Positions 34,432-42,970 are shown, counted from the stretch's first letter. The stretch is 46,745 bases of DNA from Acidobacteria bacterium RBG_13_68_16 (GCA_001766905.1 MEKI01000148.1:34641-81385); one strand, 5' to 3'. Program-made: numbers and translations. The notes: a model not told the origin generated them from the letters alone.

Positions 34432-36129
34432 ATGGTGACGATCGCCCAAGCGGCTGCAAACAGGACCGTGGACCTCGTACGGGAGAGAGTCGGCGCAATG
34501 CTCGTCGCCGCGACCCAGCCGCATTCCGACACCCTGCGCCTCCAGGTGGACAAGCGGGTGGTGCGGGCCGCCGCCGGGGTGCTGGCCGATGAACTCGGGG
34601 CCCGTTTCATGATCACGACCGGTATCGACAGGCGTGAGCTGGGCGGCGGCTTCGGGATCGTCCACCTCTTCTCCCTCGACCGCGAGCACCTGTTCGTGCT
34701 GCTGGACTGCGCGGTCGCCGCGGACGACGAGCACATCGACTCCATTACCCCGGTCGTGCCCGGGGCGAACTGGGCGGAGCGGGAGTTCCGCGACTCGGTG
34801 GGCGTGCACCCGGACGGCCACCCCGACCCACGCCGCCTGTTGCTCGCCGACGACTGGCCGGACGGCGTATGGCCGCTGCGGCGCGACGTCGCCTACAACC
34901 TTCAGCCGCCCCCCGCGGACGACATGCGGCCGCCCCTGCGGGAGCCGCCTACCGGCGCGAGCGTCGTGACCATGGGGCCGTTTTTCCCGGTGCTCGAGGA
35001 GCCCTCCCAGTGGCGCCTCTTCGTCGAGGGGGAGACGATCGTGGGCTGCGACTACCGCGGCTTCTACAACCACCGCGGCATCGAGAAGCTCGGCGACAGC
35101 GTCCTCACGTACAACCAGATCCCTTACCTCGCGGAGAGAATCTGCGGGATCTGCGGTTTCATCCACTCCACCTGTTACTGCCAGGCGGTGGAGAAGGCGG
35201 CCGGCATCGAAGTGCCGCGCAGGGCCCGTTACATCCGGACCCTCATGCTCGAGCTCGAGAGGATCCACTCCCATCTGCTGTGGCTCGGCATCGCCGGTCA
35301 CATCGTCGGGTTCGACACCCTGCTCATGCAGACCTGGCGCATCCGCGAGCCCGTGATGTGGCTCTCCGAGGAGATCAGCGGGAACCGCAAGACATACGGC
35401 ATGAACACGATCGGCGGCCTGCGGCGTGACCTCTCGCCCGACCTCGGCAGGAAGGTGCTCGACGTGCTGGAGGAGGTCGAGAGGGAGTCGCTGGCGGTGC
35501 GCGACGCCATCGTCGGGGACGGCACGCTGATGGCGCGGACCAAAGACGTCGGGGTGCTGACCAATCAGACGGCGAGGAGCGTGTGCGTGGTCGGGCCACC
35601 GGCCCGCGCCTCGGGCGTGCCCATCGATGCCCGCGTGGACCACCCGTACGCGGCCTACGACGAGGTGCCGGTTCGGATCGCGGTCCACCAGGAGGGGGAC
35701 ACCTGGGCCCGCGTGCTGGTGCGGGTCGAGGAGCTGCTGGAGTCGATCCGGCTGGTCCGGGAGGCGCTGGCCGCCATGCCGGAAGGGCCGGTCCTTACCG
35801 AGGTCAAGGAGGAGATCCCGCCAGGGCGCGTCGGCGTCTCGGTCGTGGAGGCACCGCGCGGCGAGGCCGTGCACATGGTGGAGACTGGTGGGGACAACCG
35901 CCCCTACCGGTGGCGGGTGCGGGCCCCGACGTACCCGAACCTGCAGGCGATGCCCACGATGGTGGCCAACAACACCATAGCCGACGTGCCGATCGCCCTC
36001 GGGAGTCTGGATCCGTGCTTCTCCTGCACCGAGCGGGTGGAGGCGGTGGACGTGACCACCCGGCGCGTCACCGTCTATACGCGACAGGACCTGCTGCGCA
36101 TCTCGAGGTCCGCGGCGGTGACGCCATGA
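34432..36129 (+). CDS. hyfG: Group 4 [NiFe] hydrogenase large subunit (NuoC-NuoD fusion)
   Basis: The 565-residue protein fuses a NuoC-like domain (about 1-150) to a NuoD-like catalytic domain. Unlike complex I or Ehr proteins it keeps all four nickel cysteines: C238/C241 in ERICGICGFIH and C529/C532 in DPCFSCTER. A 30-residue tail follows R535, the position where HycI-type proteases cut. The conserved stretch YNHRGIEKLG near residue 213 lies along the proton path. The ATG has GAGGAG before it. It is a genuine hydrogenase of the Hyc/Hyf class facing the cytoplasm on the membrane arm. Confidence 0.96.
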   Translation: MVTIAQAAANRTVDLVRERVGAMLVAATQPHSDTLRLQVDKRVVRAAAGVLADELGARFMITTGIDRRELGGGFGIVHLFSLDREHLFVLLDCAVAADDEHIDSITPVVPGANWAEREFRDSVGVHPDGHPDPRRLLLADDWPDGVWPLRRDVAYNLQPPPADDMRPPLREPPTGASVVTMGPFFPVLEEPSQWRLFVEGETIVGCDYRGFYNHRGIEKLGDSVLTYNQIPYLAERICGICGFIHSTCYCQAVEKAAGIEVPRRARYIRTLMLELERIHSHLLWLGIAGHIVGFDTLLMQTWRIREPVMWLSEEISGNRKTYGMNTIGGLRRDLSPDLGRKVLDVLEEVERESLAVRDAIVGDGTLMARTKDVGVLTNQTARSVCVVGPPARASGVPIDARVDHPYAAYDEVPVRIAVHQEGDTWARVLVRVEELLESIRLVREALAAMPEGPVLTEVKEEIPPGRVGVSVVEAPRGEAVHMVETGGDNRPYRWRVRAPTYPNLQAMPTMVANNTIADVPIALGSLDPCFSCTERVEAVDVTTRRVTVYTRQDLLRISRSAAVTP

Positions 36130-37043
36130 ACACGGGTCTTCTCTGGACCGTGGGTCTCGCCGTCCTGAGTGTCGCGCTCGCGCTGCTGCTGGCGCCGCTC
36201 TACGAGGGGCTGATGCGCAAGCTCAAGGCCGCGATCCACTCGCGCATCGGGCCGCCGATCACGCAACCGTACCTCGACCTCTTCAAGCTGCTCGGCAAGG
36301 AGGATCTGAGGACCGCAGGCGGGTTGCTGTACACGGCCGCGCCCGCCCTCAGCCTGGGATCCGTCCTGCTGCTGGCACTGCTGGTGCCGATGGGCGCGCG
36401 GCCCCCGTTCGCCTTCGCGGGCGACATCGTCGTGCTGCTGTACGTCTCCGCGATCAGCGCGGTGCTGCTCATGCTGACGGCGTTCGGCAGCGGGAGCCCC
36501 TACGCCTCCGTCGGCAGCTCGCGCGAGATGATGATGCTGCTCTCGGTGGAGCCCGTCATGGTGGTCGCGCTGGTGGTCGGCGCCCTGAAGGCCGGGACAC
36601 TTGCCACGGGCGACATCATCGCCTGGCAGCTCGAGCATGGGCCAACCATCAGCATGGCGATCGCCGGCATCGCCTTCTTCCTCGCGCTGCAGGCGCAGGC
36701 CGGCAAGCTGCCGTTCGACATCCCAGAGGCGGACCAGGAGATCATGGGCGGTCCCCTGATCGAGCAGAGCGGCCCCCGCCTAGCGCTGTTCCGGTGGGCG
36801 GCGTGGTCGAAGCAGTTCGTCCTCGCGGTGCTGTTGGTGGAGGTCTTCCTCCCCTGGCCCGGGACCGGCGTCTTCGCCCTCGACCTCGTCCTCACGCTGG
36901 TGAAGGCGTTCGTGGTGCTGGTGGTGGTCGCCCTCGTGGATGTGGTCAACCCTAGGCTGCGCATCGACCAAGCCATGCAGTACTACCTGCGGGTCGCGTT
37001 CTCTTCGATCGCGGCGCTGGCTTTCGCCGTGATCGGGATGTAG
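36126..37043 (+). CDS. hyfC: HyfC/NuoH-like membrane subunit
   Basis: The 305-residue protein with about eight helices anchors the hydrogenase module to the membrane arm. NuoH-type motifs are RIGPPITQPYLDLFKLLGKE near residue 40 and the acidic loop LPFDIPEADQEIMGG near 200, which couples electron transfer to ion movement. The ATG overlaps the stop of the large subunit gene (ATGA); the open frame extends upstream only as a shadow. Confidence 0.94.
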   Translation: MNTGLLWTVGLAVLSVALALLLAPLYEGLMRKLKAAIHSRIGPPITQPYLDLFKLLGKEDLRTAGGLLYTAAPALSLGSVLLLALLVPMGARPPFAFAGDIVVLLYVSAISAVLLMLTAFGSGSPYASVGSSREMMMLLSVEPVMVVALVVGALKAGTLATGDIIAWQLEHGPTISMAIAGIAFFLALQAQAGKLPFDIPEADQEIMGGPLIEQSGPRLALFRWAAWSKQFVLAVLLVEVFLPWPGTGVFALDLVLTLVKAFVVLVVVALVDVVNPRLRIDQAMQYYLRVAFSSIAALAFAVIGM

Positions 37044-37052
37044 GAGGTAACG

Positions 37053-37502
37053 GTGCTCCTGGCGAAGCTGCGCGAGGCGTGGATCTGCCTGAAGGCGGGG
37101 CGCGTCACGCTCCCCTACCCGTTCGCCCCCCACGACCCGGCAGAGGGCTTCCGAGGCAAGATCACCCTCGACCCCGACCTCTGCTTCGGCTGTGGCGGGT
37201 GCGCCAACGTCTGCCCCGCCGGCGTGATCGTGGTGAACGACACCGGCCAGCACACCAGGTTGCTCGAGTTCTTCTGGCGACGCTGCACGTACTGCGGTCG
37301 CTGCGAGGAGGTCTGCCCGGAGGGCGCGATCACGCTCTCACAGCAGTTCGAGACCGCGACGGACAAGCCCGAGGACATGTACATGCGCCTGGAGGTGTTC
37401 ATGGGGCCGTGCCAGCGCTGCGGCAGGTGCTTCACCCCGCCGACGCCTCTGGAGCGCATGATGCTGACGGGCTTCCGGAACGGGAACGGGGGGCGAGCGT
37501 GA
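37053..37502 (+). CDS. hyfH: HyfH/NuoI-like 2x[4Fe-4S] ferredoxin subunit
   Basis: The 149-residue protein has two complete [4Fe-4S] motifs (CFGCGGCANVCP and CTYCGRCEEVCP) that link the input module to the small subunit. A further CQRCGRCF near the C-terminus could bind zinc or a cluster. GTG 37053 stands behind AGGAGG. Confidence 0.94.
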   Translation: MLLAKLREAWICLKAGRVTLPYPFAPHDPAEGFRGKITLDPDLCFGCGGCANVCPAGVIVVNDTGQHTRLLEFFWRRCTYCGRCEEVCPEGAITLSQQFETATDKPEDMYMRLEVFMGPCQRCGRCFTPPTPLERMMLTGFRNGNGGRA

Positions 37503-38173
37503 ACACCCAGCCGCTCAACGCGCAGCTCATCGAGACCCTCAGCATGGTCATGGTGATCACCTCTGTGGCGGCGGTTGAGATCCGCCGGCTGCGCCTGGCG
37601 GCGGTGGCCTATTCGGCGCAGGCACTCTTGATCGTGGGGCTGTTGCTGAGCTTTGCCGCCGTGAACCCTTCCCTTTACTGGTGGGCAGGCACGGCGTTCC
37701 TCACCAAGGCGGTCCTTACGCCGTGGTTCCTGTTCCGGTTCATCGGCAAGACACAGGAGCGCGAGCTTCCACCCCTGATCGGCTTCGCTCCCTCGGTGAT
37801 GGTGGCGGCGGCCCTGATGATCGGCTTCTACCGCCTCACCCACAGCCAGATCGCGCTGCTGGCGCCCACCGAGATGGCGCAGCAGGAGGTGTTCAGGACG
37901 AACCTCGCGGTGGCCTCCACGGTGTTCGCCCTCGGGCTCTACTGCGTGCTGACGCGGCGAGACGCGATCAAAACGGTGATCGGGCTGTGCCTGCTCGAGA
38001 ACGGCGTGCACCTCTCCCTCGTGAGCCTCGCGCCGGAGCTCTCCGAGACGGCGCTCTTCGGAGTCGCTACAGAGGTGGTGGTGACCGTCTACCTATTGCT
38101 GTACGTCATCGCCGGTGTGAGGCAGGAGTTCGGCACAACGGACACGCTCGCGCTCAAGGAGTTGCAGTGGTAG
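37499..38173 (+). CDS. hyfE: HyfE-like membrane subunit (NuoK-related)
   Basis: The 224-residue protein has six to seven helices and is similar in length to E. coli HyfE. The C-terminal part (TVIGLCLLENGVHLSLVSL) carries the membrane glutamate of the NuoK/MrpC family. GTG 37499 overlaps the stop of the ferredoxin gene (GTGA). It sits between the ferredoxin and HyfF genes, joining the antiporter subunits to the hydrogenase end. Confidence 0.9.
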   Translation: MNTQPLNAQLIETLSMVMVITSVAAVEIRRLRLAAVAYSAQALLIVGLLLSFAAVNPSLYWWAGTAFLTKAVLTPWFLFRFIGKTQERELPPLIGFAPSVMVAAALMIGFYRLTHSQIALLAPTEMAQQEVFRTNLAVASTVFALGLYCVLTRRDAIKTVIGLCLLENGVHLSLVSLAPELSETALFGVATEVVVTVYLLLYVIAGVRQEFGTTDTLALKELQW

Positions 38174-38201
38174 GGCGGGCGCGCGGTTCGGGGAAGGCGT
38201 G

Positions 38202-39728
38202 ATGAGCGAGCAGATCGTGACGGTGACGTCGAGCCTGCCGGCGGCGGCGTTCCTGGTCCCGCTGGCCGCGGGCGCGCTGGTCTTTCTCGGCAGAAAACTG
38301 CAGCGTGCCTTCTGGCAGGGGACCGCCTTGCTCGCCTCTGGCATCACGTTCCTCATCGGCCTGCGGATGTCGGGCCAGGTGCTGAGCGGGGCCGTCCTGA
38401 CCACGTGGGGAAACGAGCTGCGGGTGGACGCCCTCTCCGCCCTGATGGTCGTTGTGATCGGCGGCGGCGGTTTCCTCGCCACGCTGTACTCGGTACGCTA
38501 CGTGACGCGGCCCGGGCTGCTCACGAGGGCCGGGGCTGAGGCCACGGCCCGCCGGATGCCGACGTTCTACGGACTGGTCCTGTGGTTCCTCGCCACGATG
38601 GTCTGGGGCTGCGTCACCAATAACATCGTGATGCTGTACGTGGCCGTGGAGGCCACGACGCTCACATCGGGGCTGCTGGTGGCGTTCTACTGGGACCGGC
38701 GCGCGCTGGAGGCCGGCTACAAATACCTGATGCTCCTGACCATCGGCATCACGTTCGCGCTGTTGGGCTGCGTGCTCCTCTACGCGTCCGCGGCCGCGAC
38801 CGGGCAGATCGACGGCGGCAAGGCGCTGCTCATCTCCGAGGTGAGGCACGTGGCGCACCTCATCCCGGCAGGGACCGCACTGCTGATCGTCGCGTTTCTG
38901 GTCATCGGTTTCGGCACCAAGGCGGGGATCGCGCCGTTCCACCCCTGGCTGCCCGACGCCCATGCCGAGGCCCCGACGCCCGTGTCGGTCCTGCTCTCGG
39001 GCGTGATGATCAAGATGGCGATGTACGCCCTTGCCCGCACCGTAAGTATCTTCTACCCCAACTGGCCGCAGCTGACCGTGTTCGCCGTGGCGCTGGGTAC
39101 CTTCACCATGGTGCTCGGGATCGTTATCGCGCTCACCCAGGACGACCTCAAGCGCCTGCTCGCCTACTCCTCGGTGAGCCAGATGGGGTACGTGCTGGTG
39201 GGTCTTGGGCTCGGGACCTACCTTGGCTGTTACGGGGGCCTGTTTCACCTCCTCAACCACGCGATTTACAAGGCGCTCCTCTTTATGTGTGTGGGAGCCG
39301 TGATCTACGCCACCGGGATTCGGAAGGTGAGCGAGCTGGGCGGCCTTGCCAGGAGCATGCCGATCACGAGCGCGTGCTTCTTCCTCGGTGCGCTGGCGAT
39401 TGCAGGATTCCCTCCCCTCAACGGGTTCATGAGCAAACTCACGGTCTACCTGGCTCTCGCCAAGGCCGGTCTATGGTGGGCGGTCGTGATCGCGCTCGCG
39501 GCCAGCGTCCTCACGATGGTCGTGCTGGTGCGGGCGGCGTACACCGTGTTCTGGGGCAGCCCGCAAGGCGCGGCGCTCGCCCAGCTCCAGGTTCGCGAGG
39601 TCCCTGTCGTCATGTGGGTCCCGATGGTGATCCTCGCCGGGGCGTGCGTGGTGCTCGGGATCTTCCCCCAGGCACCTTTCCCGCTGCTGGACAAGGCGGC
39701 GGCCGTTCTTGCGACGGTTGGGAGGTGA
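38202..39728 (+). CDS. hyfF: HyfF-like proton-antiporter membrane subunit
   Basis: The 508-residue Proton_antipo_M protein has conserved LYVAVEATTLTSGLLVAFY (key Glu), GFGTKAGIAPFHPWLPDAH (key Lys), APTPVSVLLSGVMIKMA and LTQDDLKRLLAYSSVSQMG. It is the third antiporter-type subunit of the operon. GTG 38199 directly before the ATG is a possible alternative start; GGGAAGG fits the ATG better. Confidence 0.92.
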   Translation: MSEQIVTVTSSLPAAAFLVPLAAGALVFLGRKLQRAFWQGTALLASGITFLIGLRMSGQVLSGAVLTTWGNELRVDALSALMVVVIGGGGFLATLYSVRYVTRPGLLTRAGAEATARRMPTFYGLVLWFLATMVWGCVTNNIVMLYVAVEATTLTSGLLVAFYWDRRALEAGYKYLMLLTIGITFALLGCVLLYASAAATGQIDGGKALLISEVRHVAHLIPAGTALLIVAFLVIGFGTKAGIAPFHPWLPDAHAEAPTPVSVLLSGVMIKMAMYALARTVSIFYPNWPQLTVFAVALGTFTMVLGIVIALTQDDLKRLLAYSSVSQMGYVLVGLGLGTYLGCYGGLFHLLNHAIYKALLFMCVGAVIYATGIRKVSELGGLARSMPITSACFFLGALAIAGFPPLNGFMSKLTVYLALAKAGLWWAVVIALAASVLTMVVLVRAAYTVFWGSPQGAALAQLQVREVPVVMWVPMVILAGACVVLGIFPQAPFPLLDKAAAVLATVGR

Positions 39729-39735
39729 CGCGGCG

Positions 39736-40242
39736 ATGCTGAAGGGGCTGTGTCAGAAGTCATTCTGCAAGGCGCTGTGGGTCTACCACGCGAACACGGG
39801 CGCCTGCAACGGCTGCGACATCGAGGTGATCAACGTCCTCACTCCCTACTACGATGCGGAGCGCTTCGGTATCAAGCTGGTCGGCTCCCCGAGACACGCG
39901 GATGTGCTGCTGGTCTGCGGCCCGGTTACGCGTCAGGTCGCGCCGGCGCTGAAACGGCTCTACGACGCCGTCCCGGCGCCGAAGCTGGTTTTCGCCATCG
40001 GCTCGTGTGCAACCGGTGGCGGATGCTGGTTCGACAGCTACAACGTGCTCGGCGGCGCGGACAAGGTGGTCCCCGTGAACATCTACGTTCCCGGGTGCCC
40101 GCCGCGGCCGGAGGCGATCCTGCACGGCGTCGCAGTCGCCCTCGGGCTTGCTCCCAAGAAAGTGGCACCGGAGACGTTCAGGCAGGAAACTGTCGATGAG
40201 CTTGCGCAGGGCAGGTCGGCGCAGAACGGGGGGCGGCCATGA
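39736..40242 (+). CDS. hyfI: Group 4 hydrogenase small subunit (NuoB-like)
   Basis: The 168-residue subunit carries a single [4Fe-4S] cluster (N2 type) with C24 and C27 in ACNGCDIE, C91 in IGSCATGG and C121 in VPGCPPRP. It hands electrons directly to the nickel site of the large subunit. ATG 39736 lies ten bases after GGAGG; an in-frame start at 39709 would overlap hyfF. Its stop overlaps the next start (ATGA), tying the response regulator to the operon. Confidence 0.95.
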   Translation: MLKGLCQKSFCKALWVYHANTGACNGCDIEVINVLTPYYDAERFGIKLVGSPRHADVLLVCGPVTRQVAPALKRLYDAVPAPKLVFAIGSCATGGGCWFDSYNVLGGADKVVPVNIYVPGCPPRPEAILHGVAVALGLAPKKVAPETFRQETVDELAQGRSAQNGGRP

Positions 40243-40664
40243 GCACGGCGAAGGTCCTCACCGTTGATGACGATCGTGACCTTGTCGAGACCCTCCGGAT
40301 CGTGCTGGAGAGCGCAGGGTACGAGGTGATTGCGGCGCATGACGCCGAAGCGGGGCTCGAGAAGGTCCGCTCTGTGAGACCCGACCTGATCCTGCTGGAT
40401 GTCATGATGCCGAGCGCCACCGAGGGTTTTCACTTCGTCTGGAAGCTGCGCAATCTCGAAGGCGAGTACTTCCGGGCGGTCCCGGTGATTCTGCTGACGG
40501 CGATCCACGAGAAGACCGAGCTGCGCTTCTACCCGGACTCCGGCGACGGCAGCTACAAAGCCGGCGAGTACCTGCCGGTGCAGGACCTCGTGGACAAGCC
40601 GGTGGATCCAAAGGACCTCCTGGCGCGGGTCGCAAGGGTGCTCTTCGCGTCGCGGAAGTCGTAA
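40239..40664 (+). CDS. Response regulator coupled to the group 4 hydrogenase operon
   Basis: The 141-residue single receiver domain has D10-D12, phosphoacceptor D54 (LILLDVMMP), T87 and K120 (LVDKPVDP). As in the regulator at 2875, an insertion before the KP motif ends in EYLPVQDLVDKPV. It is translationally coupled to the small subunit gene and followed 62 bases later by a kinase gene. Without an output domain it may act on a partner protein, possibly on the hydrogenase complex itself. Confidence 0.9.
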   Translation: MSTAKVLTVDDDRDLVETLRIVLESAGYEVIAAHDAEAGLEKVRSVRPDLILLDVMMPSATEGFHFVWKLRNLEGEYFRAVPVILLTAIHEKTELRFYPDSGDGSYKAGEYLPVQDLVDKPVDPKDLLARVARVLFASRKS

Positions 40665-40680
40665 AGTTCAACTGACCCAA

Positions 40681-40704
40681 GCCGGCGCGGATTCGTGCGC
40701 CGGC
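40681..40704 (+). other. GC-rich hairpin between response regulator and kinase genes
   Basis: GCCGGCGC and GCGCCGGC form a perfect eight-base stem with an eight-base loop. No U-run follows, so it is more likely an RNA processing or pausing element than an intrinsic terminator, and it may lower kinase expression. Confidence 0.45.
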
Positions 40705-40726
40705 GGCGGGAGTTGCGGAGGCGCCG

Positions 40727-42193
40727 TTGGCCAGGCCGAGCATACTTCCGGCCGCCGCCGAGCTGGCCGAGCGCATCGGCTGGCTGATACGGCTGCGCTG
40801 GATCGCCGTGATTGGCGTTGTGTGCACCCTCGAGGCCGCACACCGCATCCTCGGCATCCACTTACCCCTTGGGCCCCTCTACAGCGTGACGGCCAGCCTC
40901 GCGCTCTACAACCTAGTCCTGACCGTGGTGGCGACGCGGCTCCAGCGTGCGCAGCGTCTCGGGGCCGACCGACCCCCGGGCGCCGTCTCCCACGCCGTGC
41001 TCAGGGTCCTCTGGGGGATGCACCTGGACCGTGAGGCCCCGGAAGCGGCGGCGCTTGCCAACATCCAGATCTCCATTGACCTGTTCCTGCTGGCGGCGCT
41101 GCTGCACTTCTCCGGAGGAATCGAGAACCCGTTCATCATCTTCTTCATCTTCCACATCATCATCGCGAGCATCCTGCTCTCGCCGCGCGCCACCTACGTC
41201 CAGGCGACGCTGGGCTTTGCCCTCATCACCGCGGTCAGCTTCGCCGAGTGCTTCGGGTTCCTCGAGCACTACCCCCTCGCCGGGATGTGGACGGCGGAGG
41301 CATACCGAAATCCGATCGTGGTCGGGGTCGAGCTGCTCGTGCTCGGCGCCACGCTCTACCTGTCGGTCTACATGGGCACGACGATCGCCAGGCAGCTGCG
41401 ACGGCGAGAGAGAGAGATCGCTCTCCTGTCCCGCGACCTCGCCGAGAAAGCTGGAAACCTCGAGGTCGCGTACCGGAAGGTGCGCCAGACCGAGCGCACC
41501 AAGTCGCAGTACATGCGGAAGGTGGCCCACGAGCTCCGCGGCCCGCTCGGAACGATCAAGACGGCGCTTCAGGTCGTCCTGGACGGCCTGGTAGGCGAGG
41601 TTCCGGAGCGCTCGCGCGACCTGATCTCCCGCGCCGAGCGGCGGGCCGGGGAGCTCGCGGAGCTGACCAAGGACCTGCTGGTCCTGTCCCGCGCCAGGGA
41701 GGGCAGGCTGGCGACCGAGATGGTTCCGGTCAAGCCGGACGAGCTCATCAGAACCGTCGTCGAGGAGTTGCGCCCGGCTGCCGTCCAGGCCGGCGTTGAG
41801 CTTTCCGTCAAGATCGCTGCAGATCTCGGCGAATTGCAGGGTGACCCGGCGGGTTTGCAGCAGCTGCTCGGCAACCTTGTAAGTAACGGTATCCGCTATA
41901 CGCCACGCGGGGGCTCCGTCGAGGTCCGCGTGCGCCGCACCGCTCACTACCTGCGCATCGAGGTGGAGGACACCGGCGTCGGCATACCCGCGGAGGACAT
42001 CCCACGGCTCTTCGAGGACTTCTTTCGCTCGACGTCCGCCCGCGAGCGGGTACCCGAGGGAACCGGACTTGGCCTTCCGATCGTCAAGGCCGTTGCGGAG
42101 CAGCACGGCGGCACGGTGTCGGTGGAAAGCGAGCCCGGCAGGGGCGCCCGCTTTGCGGTGGATCTACCGCTTCCCGACGCGACGAGCACCTAG
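40727..42193 (+). CDS. Six-TM (RegB-like) sensor histidine kinase
   Basis: The 488-residue kinase has an N-terminal membrane domain of about six helices (residues 20-220) without a large external loop, a short coiled linker, HisKA with H268 (KVAHELRGPL) and an ATPase domain with NLVSNGIRYT, DTGVGI and GTGLGLP. This resembles RegB/PrrB-type kinases that sense quinone or redox state through the membrane, but no RegB redox cysteine is evident. TTG 40727 with GGAGG five bases upstream is the start. It is the last gene of the group 4 operon and the likely donor for the regulator at 40239. Confidence 0.88.
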   Translation: MARPSILPAAAELAERIGWLIRLRWIAVIGVVCTLEAAHRILGIHLPLGPLYSVTASLALYNLVLTVVATRLQRAQRLGADRPPGAVSHAVLRVLWGMHLDREAPEAAALANIQISIDLFLLAALLHFSGGIENPFIIFFIFHIIIASILLSPRATYVQATLGFALITAVSFAECFGFLEHYPLAGMWTAEAYRNPIVVGVELLVLGATLYLSVYMGTTIARQLRRREREIALLSRDLAEKAGNLEVAYRKVRQTERTKSQYMRKVAHELRGPLGTIKTALQVVLDGLVGEVPERSRDLISRAERRAGELAELTKDLLVLSRAREGRLATEMVPVKPDELIRTVVEELRPAAVQAGVELSVKIAADLGELQGDPAGLQQLLGNLVSNGIRYTPRGGSVEVRVRRTAHYLRIEVEDTGVGIPAEDIPRLFEDFFRSTSARERVPEGTGLGLPIVKAVAEQHGGTVSVESEPGRGARFAVDLPLPDATST

Positions 42194-42355
42194 CCCGAGA
42201 GACGAGTCGCGCCGCACCCCTGTCCCGCGGAGGTCTTGGGAAAGGCCAGGGACCGCCTGAGCTTTGCCCCAGCCGGGCCGACCCGTCGCGAAGTGCGTGC
42301 GAACGGAGCATCGGGGCGTTGCGTTCCGTGGTAGGATTCCGAGTTGGGGAAGATT

Positions 42356-42970
42356 GTGACTCTGTCTGAGTATCTTCGCGAGGGTACCGCGGACCTACAC
42401 CGCGAGGCCGAGAGCTCTGCGTTCGTGTCGCGCTTCATGAACGGCGGGCTCGACCGCGACACCCACTCGCGTCACCTGCTCGCACTGCAGACCATCTACA
42501 CCGCCCTCGAGGACGGCCTCGAGAGCCTCAAAGACGATCCCCGCCTCGCCGCGTTCCACCTCCCCGCCCTGTGGCGACGTGCGGCGCTCCAGGCCGACCT
42601 CGAGTACCTCCGCGGGCCCCGCTGGCACGATGAGGCGCCGGTCCCGGCGGCCCGGACCTACGCAGAGCACCTGCGCGCGCTCACGACCGACCGGCCCCTC
42701 CGACTCGTCTCCCATGCCTATGTCCGGTACATGGGGGACCTCTCCGGGGGTCAGGTCCTGAGGCGGATGGCCGCGCGGCAACTGGGCCTCTCCGGCGATG
42801 GTGTGCGTTTCTACGAGTTCCCCGAGATCAGCGATGTCGGGGCGTTCAAGTCCGACTTCCGCCGGCGCCTCGACGAGCTGCCGCTGGTCGACGGCGAGCG
42901 GGAGGCCCTTCTCAACGAGGCCAGAAGCGCCTTCCACCTCAACGCGGTGATGTTCGCCGAGCTGACCTAG
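42356..42970 (+). CDS. Heme oxygenase (biliverdin-producing)
   Basis: The 204-residue helical protein has the proximal heme ligand in ADLHREAE (H-x-x-A-E) and the distal helix motif YMGDLSGGQ, so it should cleave heme to biliverdin, iron and CO with O2 and an electron donor. GTG 42356 follows GGGGAAG; a TTG at 42344 is an alternative. No phytochrome or biliverdin reductase gene lies nearby. Heme iron recovery is the default role. A role in supplying CO or removing heme under O2 stress in a hydrogenase region is speculation. The 162 bases before it hold no clear promoter. Confidence 0.9.
   Translation: MTLSEYLREGTADLHREAESSAFVSRFMNGGLDRDTHSRHLLALQTIYTALEDGLESLKDDPRLAAFHLPALWRRAALQADLEYLRGPRWHDEAPVPAARTYAEHLRALTTDRPLRLVSHAYVRYMGDLSGGQVLRRMAARQLGLSGDGVRFYEFPEISDVGAFKSDFRRRLDELPLVDGEREALLNEARSAFHLNAVMFAELT

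Noticed and set aside
34432-36129. Large subunit as a nickel-free Ehr or NuoD-like protein
   Set aside because: Both CxxC pairs and a protease-type tail are present, so it is a true [NiFe] hydrogenase.
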